Below, piece after piece: positions 8,233 through 15,875 of a DNA stretch of 64,000 nt (positions within the stretch are counted from its first letter, which is position 1; each line of letters begins with the position of its first letter). The notes under the pieces were generated by a model. It saw nothing but the letters and a program-made list of their open reading frames with translations, was not told where the DNA came from and ran no database searches. Position numbers and translations under genes: made by a program. Source of the stretch: Aureimonas pseudogalii (GTDB lineage Bacteria > Pseudomonadota > Alphaproteobacteria > Rhizobiales > Rhizobiaceae); NCBI RefSeq assembly GCF_014196835.1, contig NZ_JACIEK010000011.1, positions 62,001 to 126,000 on the forward strand. Direction: 5' to 3'.

Positions 8233-10503
8233 ATGAGCGCTTTGGACGAGATCCGCGTCGTCTTCTTCCAGGAATGCGACGAACAGCTCCAGGAGCTGGA
8301 GGACGGCCTCACCGCGATGAGCGAAGGCCAGACCGACGACGACACCGTGAACCGCGTCTTTCGCGCGGTGCATTCGATCAAGGGGGGCGCGGGCGCCTTC
8401 GACCTGACCAAGCTCGTCAAGTTCGCCCACGTCTTCGAGACCGTGCTCGACGAGGTGCGCTCGCACCGGCTCGTCGCCGGCGACGCCGTGATGCCGGTGA
8501 TGCTGCGCTCGGCCGACCATCTGCGCGACATGGTGGCTGCGGGCCGCGACGGCGCGGAAGGCGACCTCGCGCGCTCGAAGGAGCTGATCGACGAGCTGGA
8601 GGCGCTGATCGGCGGCCCGAAGGGCGGCCATGACGACGAGGAGGGCGCCGACGAGGACGGCGGCATGGCGCTCGCCGATTTCGAGTTCACGCCGGTGGCG
8701 GTGGACTGGTCGGCCATGGGCCTCGACACCGGCTTCGACGGGGGCTTCGGTGCAGGAGCCGCGCCGGCGCTCGGCGAGGACGGCCCGGCCGTGCGCATCG
8801 CCTTCAAGCCGCATCGCGACCTCTATGCCAAGGCCAACGAGGCGACGGTGCTGCTGCGCGAGGTCTCCGCGCTCGGCGAGGCGACGATCGCCTGCGACAC
8901 GTCCGAGGTTCCGCTCCTCGACACGATCGACCCGGAGGGCGCCTATCTCTCCTTCGCGATCGACCTCGACGGCGACGAGGTGAGCGAGGCCAAGGTTCGC
9001 GAGATCTTCGAATTCGCCGAATGGGACTGCGACCTCACGGTCACCGCCCGTGCCGGCGCGATGCCCGAGATCGACCTCGCCGCGCTCGGCGACGCCGGCG
9101 GCATCTCGGTGGCCGACCTCCTGGCGCGCCTGCAGAACGAGATCGTGACGGAGGGCGACGCGCCCGCGAGCGACGCGGCGCCCCCCTCCCCTGCCCCAAC
9201 CCCGACCAAGGCGCCTGCCCCCGCCCCGGCCGAGAAGGCCGAGCCCGGCGAAAAGTCGGAGAAGGCCGAGGGCGAGAGCGCGGCCAAGGCCGAGGCGCCG
9301 GCCGCCGTCATCCGCGTCGAGCTGCACCGCGTCGACAAGCTGATCGATCTCGTCGGCGAACTCGTGACGACGCAGACCATGCTCGCCCAGAAGGTCGAGG
9401 AGGCCGGCCTCCCGACGGGCTCCGAGGTCGTCTCCTCGATCGAGGAGCTCGACCGGCTGACCCGCACCCTGCAGGACAGCGTGATGGCGGTGCGCGCCCA
9501 GCCCGTGAAGTCGGTGTTCCAGCGCATGCCGCGCCTCGTGCGCGAGGTGGCGGCCGCCACCGGCAAGAAGGTCGCCTTCGTCTCGAAGGGCGAGAACACC
9601 GAGGTCGACAAGACCGTGGTGGAGCGCCTCTCCGACCCGCTCACCCACATGATCCGCAACGCCATCGACCACGGGCTCGAGAAGCCCGAGGACCGCGTCG
9701 CCAAGGGTAAGCCGGCCGAGGGCACGGTGACCCTCTCGGCCGCACACCGCTCGGGCCGCATCATCATCGAGATCTCCGACGACGGCGCCGGCATCAACCG
9801 GCCGAAGGTCAAGCAGATCGCCATCGACAAGGGCCTCATCGCCGCCGACGCCATCCTCTCCGACGAGGAGACCGACCAGCTGGTGATGCTGCCGGGCTTC
9901 TCCACCGCCACCACCGTCTCGGCGATCTCGGGCCGGGGCGTCGGCATGGACGTCGTGAAGCAGTCGATCGAGGCGCTCGGCGGGCGTCTCGCCATCGCCT
10001 CGCGGCCGGGGCTCGGCTCCTCCTTCACCATGAGCCTGCCCCTGACGCTCGCCGTCCTCGACGGGATGATCGTCAAGGTCGGCGAGGAGACGCTGGTGGT
10101 GCCGCTCTCGGCCATCGTCTTCACCTTCCGCCCGCAGGCCGAGGAGCTGCAGGCGCTCGGGCACGGGCGCACCGTCCACGTGCGCGACGCCATCGTGCCG
10201 CTGATCGACGTCGGCGTGGAGCTCGGCTTCCGCGCCGAGCCGGCCGACCCGCTGACCTCCGTCGCCATTCTCGTCGACGTCGACAACAACCGGCGCATCG
10301 CGCTTCTCGTCGACGAGATCCGCGGCCAGCGGCAGGTGGTCATCAAGAGCCTCGAGAAGAACTACCGACCGGTGGCCGGCATCTCGGCGGCGACGATCTC
10401 GGGCGAGGGGCGCGTCGCGCTCATCGTCGACGTCGACGCCATGGCCGGCGAGCGCACGCTCGACGGCTTCATCTTCGGCATCGAACAGGTCGCGGCGGAG
10501 TAG
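8233..10503 (+). CDS. cheA: CheA chemotaxis histidine kinase (right cluster)
   Basis: A 756-residue CheA. The P1 Hpt domain has its phospho-histidine in RAVHSIKGGAGAF (His47). A region of about residues 130-300, ending in a Pro/Ala/Lys-rich linker, separates it from the P3 dimerisation helices (LIDLVGELVTTQTMLAQ). The ATPase domain shows the N box HMIRNAIDHG, the G1 box SDDGAGIN and the G2 box SGRGVGMDVVK, and a CheW-like P5 domain ends the protein. All catalytic boxes are present. It differs widely from the left-cluster CheA outside these boxes and is 74 residues longer, so the two kinases probably serve separate arrays. An AAGGA sequence 11 bases upstream serves the ATG at 8233, and cheW follows after six bases. 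Confidence 0.96.
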   Translation: MSALDEIRVVFFQECDEQLQELEDGLTAMSEGQTDDDTVNRVFRAVHSIKGGAGAFDLTKLVKFAHVFETVLDEVRSHRLVAGDAVMPVMLRSADHLRDMVAAGRDGAEGDLARSKELIDELEALIGGPKGGHDDEEGADEDGGMALADFEFTPVAVDWSAMGLDTGFDGGFGAGAAPALGEDGPAVRIAFKPHRDLYAKANEATVLLREVSALGEATIACDTSEVPLLDTIDPEGAYLSFAIDLDGDEVSEAKVREIFEFAEWDCDLTVTARAGAMPEIDLAALGDAGGISVADLLARLQNEIVTEGDAPASDAAPPSPAPTPTKAPAPAPAEKAEPGEKSEKAEGESAAKAEAPAAVIRVELHRVDKLIDLVGELVTTQTMLAQKVEEAGLPTGSEVVSSIEELDRLTRTLQDSVMAVRAQPVKSVFQRMPRLVREVAAATGKKVAFVSKGENTEVDKTVVERLSDPLTHMIRNAIDHGLEKPEDRVAKGKPAEGTVTLSAAHRSGRIIIEISDDGAGINRPKVKQIAIDKGLIAADAILSDEETDQLVMLPGFSTATTVSAISGRGVGMDVVKQSIEALGGRLAIASRPGLGSSFTMSLPLTLAVLDGMIVKVGEETLVVPLSAIVFTFRPQAEELQALGHGRTVHVRDAIVPLIDVGVELGFRAEPADPLTSVAILVDVDNNRRIALLVDEIRGQRQVVIKSLEKNYRPVAGISAATISGEGRVALIVDVDAMAGERTLDGFIFGIEQVAAE

Positions 10504-10509
10504 AGACCC

Positions 10510-10974
10510 ATGTCCCAGACGGTTCGCAAGAGCACCACACAGGGCACCGAGATGGTGGCCTTCCGCGTCGGCCCGCAGGAGTTCTGCGTCGACATCAAGG
10601 CGGTCCGCGAGATCCGGGGCTGGACCCCGGCCACCACGCTGCCGCACGCGCCGCACTATATTCTCGGCGTCATCAACCTGCGCGGCACCGTGCTGCCGGT
10701 GGTCAACCTCGCCGCCCGGCTCGGCCTGCCCGTGGATCCCCCGACGCCGCGCCACGTCATCGTGGTGGTGGCGGCCGAGGACCAGGTCTTCGGGCTCCTC
10801 GTCGACGCCGTCTCCGACATCCTCTCCGTCAGCCCCGAGCTGATGCAGGGCGCGCCGGACCTGGCGCAGGACTCGGCCAAGGCCTTCGTCTCGGCGGTGG
10901 TGGCGATCGAGGACCGGATGATCGCCCGCATCATGCCCGAGCGCATGCTGCCCGAGCGGATGCGCCTGTCGTGA
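10510..10974 (+). CDS. cheW: CheW coupling protein (right cluster)
   Basis: A 154-residue CheW. It begins with a short basic tail and VAFRVGPQEFCVDIKAVREI, then the coupling motif YILGVINLRGTVLPVVNL (about residues 51-68), which matches the family consensus, and a C-terminal helix. It links CheA to receptor tips. The gene sits six bases after cheA, and its stop overlaps the cheR start in the sequence GTGA, a sign of translational coupling. As the only CheW in the right cluster it is expected to work with the receptor and CheA of the same operon. Confidence 0.94.
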   Translation: MSQTVRKSTTQGTEMVAFRVGPQEFCVDIKAVREIRGWTPATTLPHAPHYILGVINLRGTVLPVVNLAARLGLPVDPPTPRHVIVVVAAEDQVFGLLVDAVSDILSVSPELMQGAPDLAQDSAKAFVSAVVAIEDRMIARIMPERMLPERMRLS

Positions 10975-11834
10975 CCGCCGCGGCGGCGGCCAGCCGTCCG
11001 GCCGCCGCCGACGATGGCGGGCTGTCGCCGGCCGCGTTCGAGCGCATCGCCGGGATCATCCGGGCGGAGGCCGGCATCCATCTCGACGACGCCAAGGCCT
11101 CGCTCGTCTACGCGCGCCTCGTGAAGCGACTGAAGGCGCTGGGGATGACCTCGTTCGAGCGCTATTGCGACCTCGTGCAGTCGGCGGCGGGCGCGGTGGA
11201 GCGCCCGCTCATGGTCGAGGCGCTGACCACGAACTACACGTTCTTCCTGCGCGAGCCGCACCATTTCGAGCATTTCGCAGAGACCGCCCTGCCCGGGCTC
11301 GCGGCGCGCGCGGCGGCGGGCGGGCGGGTGCGGATCTGGAGCGCCGGCTGCTCGATGGGGCACGAGACCTATTCCATCGCCCTGCGCCTTCTCGAGCGGA
11401 TGCCCGACGCCGGGCGTCACGACATCCGCATCCTCGCCACCGACATCGACCGCAACGTGCTGGCGACGGCGCGCGCCGGGCGCTACGACGCGGCCACCCT
11501 GAAGGTGCTGACGCCGGCCGATCTCGACCGCGGCTTCCGCGCGGCGGGACCGGACCTCTTCGAGGTGCGCCCCGAACTGCGCGAACTCGTCGCCTTCCAC
11601 GAGCTCAACCTCCTGTCGGACTGGCCGATGCGCGGCACGTTCGACGTCGTGTTCTTCCGCAACGTCGCGATCTATTTCGACCAGGGCGTGCGCGAGGCGA
11701 TCTGGCTGCGCATGGCCGAGCGGATGCCGGCGGGCGGCTGGCTCTATGTCGGCCATTCCGAGCGCATCACGGGCGAGCCCGCCGCGCTCTTCTCGCACGC
11801 GGCCAACACCACCTACCGACGGCTCGCCGGATGA
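10971..11834 (+). CDS. cheR: CheR chemotaxis protein methyltransferase (right cluster)
   Basis: A 287-residue SAM-dependent methyltransferase that methylates receptor glutamates. The N-terminal domain (about residues 15-90) contains FERIAGIIRAEAGIHL, and the SAM loop is RIWSAGCSMGHETYSIAL in the place of the canonical ACSTGEEPYS. The signature VFFRNVAIYFD is present and the late motif GGWLYVGHSE follows. The start is GTG at 10971, overlapping the cheW stop; its own stop overlaps the cheB start (ATGA). The GHE in place of GEE in the SAM loop is a mild deviation. The receptor at the head of this operon ends in GWEEF, the sort of peptide to which CheR binds, so local tethering of this enzyme is plausible. 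Confidence 0.94.
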   Translation: MTAAAAASRPAAADDGGLSPAAFERIAGIIRAEAGIHLDDAKASLVYARLVKRLKALGMTSFERYCDLVQSAAGAVERPLMVEALTTNYTFFLREPHHFEHFAETALPGLAARAAAGGRVRIWSAGCSMGHETYSIALRLLERMPDAGRHDIRILATDIDRNVLATARAGRYDAATLKVLTPADLDRGFRAAGPDLFEVRPELRELVAFHELNLLSDWPMRGTFDVVFFRNVAIYFDQGVREAIWLRMAERMPAGGWLYVGHSERITGEPAALFSHAANTTYRRLAG

Positions 11835-12883
11835 GTCCGACGCGCGTTCTCATCATCGACGATTCGCCGACCATGCGACTTCTCATCGGCAGGGCGCTGC
11901 GCGAGGCCGGCGACATCGAGATCGTGGGTGAGGCCGGAGACGCGTTCGAGGCCCGCAAGCAGATCAAGATGCTCGATCCCGACGTGGTGACGCTCGACGT
12001 CGAGATGCCGGGCATGCGGGGGATCGACTTTCTCGAGAAGATCATGCGGCTTCGCCCGATGCCCGTGGTGATGGTCTCCAGCCAGACCGGGCCGGGCACC
12101 TCGGCGGCGATCGAGGCGCTCGCCATCGGCGCCTTCGACTGCTTCGCCAAGCCGCGCCGCGCCAACGACGACGCCTTCAACGCCCTCGCCGGCACGGTGC
12201 GTCTCGCCGCCCAGTCGCGGCACAGGCTGGCGGCCGTCTCGGCCCGGCGCAACGACGCGCTCGCGGCCCCGCCAAAGCGCACCGGCGCCGCCAGCGCTGG
12301 CACGGCGCACGCACCGGGCCGCCGGCGGCCCGCCGCGATCGGCATCGGCGCCTCCACCGGCGGCATCGAGGCGCTGACGGCGCTCTTCGCCGACTGGCCG
12401 CCGGACTGCCCGCCCACCTTCGTCGTGCAGCACCTGCCCGCCGGCTTCACCCGCGGCTTCGCCCAGCGCCTCGCCCGGTCCTCGCCGGTGCGGGTCGTGG
12501 AGGCCGAGGACGGCATGCCGATCGAGACGGGCACCGTGTATCTGGCGCCGGGCGGCATCCGCCACCTGATGGTGGTCGGCGCCTCGCCCGTCTGCTCGCT
12601 GGTGGAGGCCGCGCCCGTCAGCGGTCATCGCCCCTCCGTCGACGTTCTCCTCCATTCGCTCGCCCGCCGTTTCGGAAAATCCACCCTCGGGATCGTTTTG
12701 ACGGGCATGGGAAGCGATGGAGCACACGGTGCTTTGGAGATTCGTAAGAGTGGAGGGTGGACAATAGGCCAGAACGAACAGTCCTCCCTGGTCTATGGGA
12801 TGCCGAAAGCCGCCTTCAACTTGGGCGCGATCGACGAACAACTCGCTCTCGAAAGCATTTCAAACGCCGCCTTTGGCGCCTGA
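11831..12883 (+). CDS. cheB: CheB protein-glutamate methylesterase/glutaminase
   Basis: A 350-residue CheB with a receiver domain (acidic pair in LIIDDSPTMR, phospho-Asp56 in VTLDVEMPGM) joined by a linker of about 40 residues to the methylesterase domain. The catalytic triad is visible: Ser175 in GIGASTGG, His201 in VVQHLP and Asp296 in TGMGSDG, with spacing like that of the Salmonella enzyme. Phosphorylation by CheA relieves inhibition by the receiver and lets the enzyme demethylate receptors. It overlaps cheR by four bases. The N-terminal sequence differs from that of the fragment at 1-76, so the two CheB proteins are distinct. The last 60 or so codons have a lower GC content than the rest but keep the frame and the domain. 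Confidence 0.95.
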   Translation: MSPTRVLIIDDSPTMRLLIGRALREAGDIEIVGEAGDAFEARKQIKMLDPDVVTLDVEMPGMRGIDFLEKIMRLRPMPVVMVSSQTGPGTSAAIEALAIGAFDCFAKPRRANDDAFNALAGTVRLAAQSRHRLAAVSARRNDALAAPPKRTGAASAGTAHAPGRRRPAAIGIGASTGGIEALTALFADWPPDCPPTFVVQHLPAGFTRGFAQRLARSSPVRVVEAEDGMPIETGTVYLAPGGIRHLMVVGASPVCSLVEAAPVSGHRPSVDVLLHSLARRFGKSTLGIVLTGMGSDGAHGALEIRKSGGWTIGQNEQSSLVYGMPKAAFNLGAIDEQLALESISNAAFGA

Positions 12884-12899
12884 ACCTGAAAGAACAGCC

Positions 12900-13292
12900 A
12901 TGTCGCTGACCAAGCAAACGATCAAGATCCTGATCGTCGACGACCAGACCACGAGCCGGCTGCTCATGCGGGACGCGCTCCAGCAGATCGGCTTCGCCAA
13001 CATTCCCTTCGCCAAGGACGGCGAAGAGGCGTTGAAGATGATGATGTCGAGCCCCGCCCACATCGTCATCTCCGACTACAACATGCCCAAGCTCAACGGG
13101 CTGCAGCTGCTGCAGGCGATCCGCACCTTCCCCGCGACGCGCATCACGCCCTTCATCCTGCTCACCGGCTCGGGAGACCGCACGGTGCTGCAGCAGGCGG
13201 TGAAGCTCGGGGTCAACAACTACCTGCCCAAGCCCGTGCAGCCGGCGGCCCTGCAGAAGGCGATCCAGGCGGTCACCGGCAACATTCAATGA
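12900..13292 (+). CDS. cheY2: CheY2-type response regulator, probable motor regulator
   Basis: A 130-residue receiver domain: acidic pair in LIVDDQTTSR, phospho-acceptor Asp59 in VISDYNMPKLNG, Thr in ILLTGSGDR and Lys-Pro in YLPKPVQP. The sequence is distinct from the other two CheY proteins in the window. Its place between cheB and cheD is that of CheY2 in rhizobial operons, where CheY2 acts on the flagellar motor; that function is inferred from position. It starts 17 bases after cheB with a weak AAAGAA upstream, and its stop overlaps the cheD start (ATGA). Confidence 0.93.
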   Translation: MSLTKQTIKILIVDDQTTSRLLMRDALQQIGFANIPFAKDGEEALKMMMSSPAHIVISDYNMPKLNGLQLLQAIRTFPATRITPFILLTGSGDRTVLQQAVKLGVNNYLPKPVQPAALQKAIQAVTGNIQ

Positions 13293-13822
13293 GCACAGTG
13301 CAGGCGGAGACCCGGGTCCATGTCGGAGAGGGCGAGACGCGCATCGAAAGCGACGCGCATCTCGTGCTGACCACCGTTCTGGGCTCGTGCGTGGCCGCCT
13401 GCATCTTCGATCGCACGGCCCGCACCGGGGGCATGAACCACTTCCTGCTTTCGGGCGAGGGCGGCACCGGGGCGGGCGCGGCCGAGCGCTACGGCGCCTT
13501 CCTCATGGAGGTGCTGGTGAACGGGCTGCTGGCGCGCGGCGCCAAGCGCGGACGCCTCGAGGCCAAGCTCTTCGGGGGGTCGCGCATCGGCGCGACGCGC
13601 GGCGACATCGGCGAGGCCAACGCCACCTTCGCCAAGGGCTTCCTGGCGATGGAGAACATCCCGCTCCTCGGCGGCAGCCTCGGCGGCACGAGCGCGCGGC
13701 GCGTCGAGTTCTGGCCGACGAGCGGGCGGGCCCGCCAGATCGCGCTCGCCAACGAGCCGCCGCCCCCGGCGCCGCCGCCGCGCCCGGCGCTCGCCGACCT
13801 CGGCGAGGTCGAGTTCTTCTAG
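13289..13822 (+). CDS. cheD: CheD chemoreceptor glutamine deamidase
   Basis: A 177-residue CheD, which deamidates receptor glutamines and can bind CheY-type partners. The catalytic Cys34 is in LGSCVAAC and the catalytic His51 in GGMNHFLL, with the 17-residue spacing known for the Thermotoga enzyme (Cys27/His44). The conserved KLFGGSRI and the C-terminal strand RRVEFWPTSGRARQI are also present. After the domain comes a proline-rich linker and the end LADLGEVEFF, an acidic-hydrophobic tail that most CheD proteins do not need for the fold. The start overlaps the cheY2 stop. The tail is described further under findings. Confidence 0.95.
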   Translation: MSTVQAETRVHVGEGETRIESDAHLVLTTVLGSCVAACIFDRTARTGGMNHFLLSGEGGTGAGAAERYGAFLMEVLVNGLLARGAKRGRLEAKLFGGSRIGATRGDIGEANATFAKGFLAMENIPLLGGSLGGTSARRVEFWPTSGRARQIALANEPPPPAPPPRPALADLGEVEFF

Positions 13823-13953
13823 AGTTCGCCGCCGGACCGGAGATCTCCTCCCCCCGGCCGCCCGCCCGTCTTTTCGCGGTTCGCGCACGCCGGGCTCCAT
13901 TCCCGGCGCGCGCGAACCCATCTCATTCTCCACCCGCCGCCGGAGACGACCCC

Positions 13954-14307
13954 ATGAGCGATGACGCCCTGCCCGCAACCACCCCCGGCCAGCTTCTGGA
14001 GCGGATCAGCGCCGAGCTCGCCCGTCAGGCCGACGCCGTGCGCTCGCTGCACGCCCTGACGGACGGCGCCGAGACACCGGAGGCGGTGCGGCTCGCGCAG
14101 ACGATCGACACGGCCTCGCAGGTTCTCGACGAGATCGCCGGCCTGCTCGGGGCTCTCGCGCCGCCCCCCGGCGCCGCGCCGGACGCGCCGATGCGCGATC
14201 CCGCGCCGCTTGCCGAAAACGTGCGTCTCTCCGAGCTGCGGCGCACGCTGTTCGATCCCGGCGCCGAGGCGGCCCCGGACACGGACGGCGACCTCGATCT
14301 CTTCTGA
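13954..14307 (+). CDS. Small CheT-like protein with CheZ-type DxxxQ motif
   Basis: A 117-residue protein, the last gene of the right chemotaxis operon, 131 bases after cheD with GGAGA ahead of the ATG. Residues 12-68 look mostly helical and contain TIDTASQVLDEI, in which Asp52 and Gln56 form the D-x-x-x-Q motif of CheZ-type CheY phosphatases (Escherichia coli CheZ has Asp143/Gln147 in a similar setting). After a proline-rich stretch comes a short helix and the C-terminal tail DTDGDLDLF, which recalls the acidic-hydrophobic CheY-binding tail of CheZ. In S. meliloti the gene after cheD encodes CheT, reported with a DxxxQ motif and activity on CheY1-phosphate. Homology is inferred from position, size and motif; overall sequence similarity was not tested. 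Confidence 0.65.
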   Translation: MSDDALPATTPGQLLERISAELARQADAVRSLHALTDGAETPEAVRLAQTIDTASQVLDEIAGLLGALAPPPGAAPDAPMRDPAPLAENVRLSELRRTLFDPGAEAAPDTDGDLDLF

Positions 14308-14416
14308 CGCGGGGACCTACGCGGCATTTTCGATGGAGATCGGGGCGGGAAGGTTCCATGGGGGACCGATCCATCGTCCTTTCGCGGTGTGTCTGATGCC
14401 GATCCGCAACAGGCAA

Positions 14417-14448
14417 TCGATCACGTTATATTTCTTCGATCACGTTAT
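14417..14448. repeat. 13-base direct repeat, possible operator
   Basis: The sequence TCGATCACGTTAT occurs at 14417-14429 and again at 14436-14448, so the copies start 19 bases apart, close to two turns of the helix. Both copies are AT-richer than the surroundings. This arrangement suits a regulator that binds as adjacent subunits on one DNA face. The downstream gene is the exoY-type transferase about 560 bases away. Confidence 0.5.
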
Positions 14449-14643
14449 GCTGCGCTGCGAGAGAACGGCGTATGCGGGTCGTGAGTCGGGAAACCATGCC
14501 TCCCCTTTTAATGATCAGTATTCCCAACTATTTCCGGTCGCGCCACGCCTCCCTTCCACGGCCCTCCCCTTCCGCGCGTCTCCGGGCGGGTCCGGGACGT
14601 CGACAAGGCCGCATTCGTCCGTGCTGCACTGAAATGACGGCGT

Positions 14644-14681
14644 CCGGTGCGGCCGATACGGCGCCGTATCGGCCGCACCGG
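14644..14681. repeat. Perfect 38-base palindrome without loop
   Basis: The left half CCGGTGCGGCCGATACGGC (14644-14662) is followed directly by its exact reverse complement (14663-14681). There is no unpaired centre and no T-run after it, so it is not a normal terminator. It could be a cruciform or a site for a large dimeric or tetrameric regulator. It lies 328 bases before the exoY-type gene. Confidence 0.75.
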
Positions 14682-15009
14682 GAGGAGATCCTTCGGTCCG
14701 CCGCCGTGCGGACAGCAGACCATCGTCCGCCCGCCATCTTACGAAGGATAGTGTTCGACGCGAGCGGTTCATCTTTCGTAAACCTTGAGATCCCGGGCTC
14801 GGTCGTCCCATTCCCGCGAGGCGGCCGCGTCGCCCGCAGCGAAGACGCCGCTCTACTACGGGTCAGCCAATAGATCGGGAATTCGGCGGCACGTGCCTCG
14901 CGTTCGCGCTCTGTAACGTGTGGGGCAAGCCGTCTCGGGTTGCGATTGCGGCCCCTGAACCCTTGCTCTACCGCTCGCACCCAATTGCTCTCCCCGTCGG
15001 TGCGTTCCC

Positions 15010-15681
15010 ATGGTCAAGATCTCGACATTGCTGCGCCAGACCGAAGTGACGGCGGTCGGCGACCTCCCCGTCGGCGGGGGGGCGAAGCGGGCCATCGACG
15101 TGACGATCGCCCTTCTCGCGCTGATCGTTCTCAGCCCGCTGATGCTGATGATCGTGGTCCTGATGAAGCTGACCGATCCCGGTCCGGTGTTCTTCGGCCA
15201 CAAGCGCGTCGGCTTCGAGGGGCGGCATTTCCACTGCTTCAAGTTCCGCTCGATGGCGACCAACTCGGCCGAGCTGCTGCAGCGCCTGCTGCAGAGCGAC
15301 CCGGTGGCCCGTGCCGAGTGGGAGACGAGCCAGAAGCTGCGCAACGATCCGCGCGTCACGCGTCTCGGCCGCATCCTGCGCGAGACCTCGCTCGACGAGC
15401 TGCCGCAGCTCTTCAACGTGCTGAAGGGCGACATGAGCCTCGTCGGCCCGCGCCCGATCGTCGACGAGGAGATCTACCGCTACTCGCACCGCTTCTCGGC
15501 CTACAAGCGCGTGCGCCCCGGCGTCACCGGCATGTGGCAGGTGAACGGGCGCTCCGACGCCACCTACGCCTCGCGGGTGAAGTTCGACACGTTCTACGTG
15601 CGCAACTGGTCGGTGCCGCTCGACCTCGCCATTCTGTTCAAGACCGTGGGCGTGGTGCTGCGCCGCAACGGCAGCTGCTGA
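15010..15681 (+). CDS. ExoY-type undecaprenyl-phosphate sugar-phosphotransferase
   Basis: A 223-residue bacterial sugar transferase that loads the first sugar phosphate (galactose or glucose) onto undecaprenyl phosphate at the inner membrane and so starts exopolysaccharide repeat units. One membrane-embedded hydrophobic helix is at about residues 28-53. The catalytic core shows the family motifs FFGHKRVGFEGRHFHCFKFRSM, TSLDELPQLFNVLKGDMS, VGPRP and GVTGMWQVNGRS. The length matches short ExoY-type enzymes without the extra N-terminal membrane domains of WbaP. No clear ribosome-binding site precedes the ATG. A hairpin at 15720-15746 follows. The neighbouring PAPS and UDP-glucuronate genes suggest an acidic, possibly sulfated, polysaccharide. 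Confidence 0.9.
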   Translation: MVKISTLLRQTEVTAVGDLPVGGGAKRAIDVTIALLALIVLSPLMLMIVVLMKLTDPGPVFFGHKRVGFEGRHFHCFKFRSMATNSAELLQRLLQSDPVARAEWETSQKLRNDPRVTRLGRILRETSLDELPQLFNVLKGDMSLVGPRPIVDEEIYRYSHRFSAYKRVRPGVTGMWQVNGRSDATYASRVKFDTFYVRNWSVPLDLAILFKTVGVVLRRNGSC

Positions 15682-15719
15682 GCCGCCGCCCCAGCCCATC
15701 GCCGAATGTCGAGACCATC

Positions 15720-15749
15720 ACGCCGTCCGGTTTCGCCGGACGGCGTTTC
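15720..15749 (+). terminator. Hairpin terminator after the exoY-type gene
   Basis: ACGCCGTCCGG (15720-15730) pairs with CCGGACGGCGT (15736-15746) around the loop TTTCG, and a short T-rich end follows. It begins 39 bases after the stop codon. Confidence 0.75.
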
Positions 15750-15875
15750 CATGGGGGCGATGGCGGCGCAGCCTGGGCGCGGCGCTGCCATCCCGCCTGC
15801 GGTCTCGCCACCGGGTAGCGACTGGCGTAAGGGCGGAGGCGAGCCCCGTCGCCCTCCCGTTTCCCGCGAGTTGCC

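Larger units (their letters stand above)
14308..15009. other. Long intergenic region before the exoY-type gene
   Basis: This 702-base region has no credible gene: open frames in it are short, lack family features and have the arginine/proline bias of random high-GC sequence. It is less GC-rich than its neighbours and holds two regulatory-looking elements, a 13-base direct repeat at 14417-14448 and a perfect 38-base palindrome at 14644-14681. It probably contains the end of the chemotaxis transcript and the control region of the polysaccharide genes. Confidence 0.6.

Noticed and set aside
7768-10755. Very long antisense reading frame opposite cheA and cheW
   Set aside because: It is the high-GC shadow of real genes on the plus strand: rich in Arg, Gly, Ala and His, with no domain motif. 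The plus-strand frames have all catalytic motifs. Similar long shadows opposite cobN (46756-50148), the receptor (5173-7524) and the left cheA (2025-3395) were dropped for the same reason.
14472-14873. Open frame of 133 codons in the region before the exoY-type gene
   Set aside because: It runs through the 38-base palindrome, has no ribosome-binding site or recognisable domain, and its composition is unlike the neighbouring genes.
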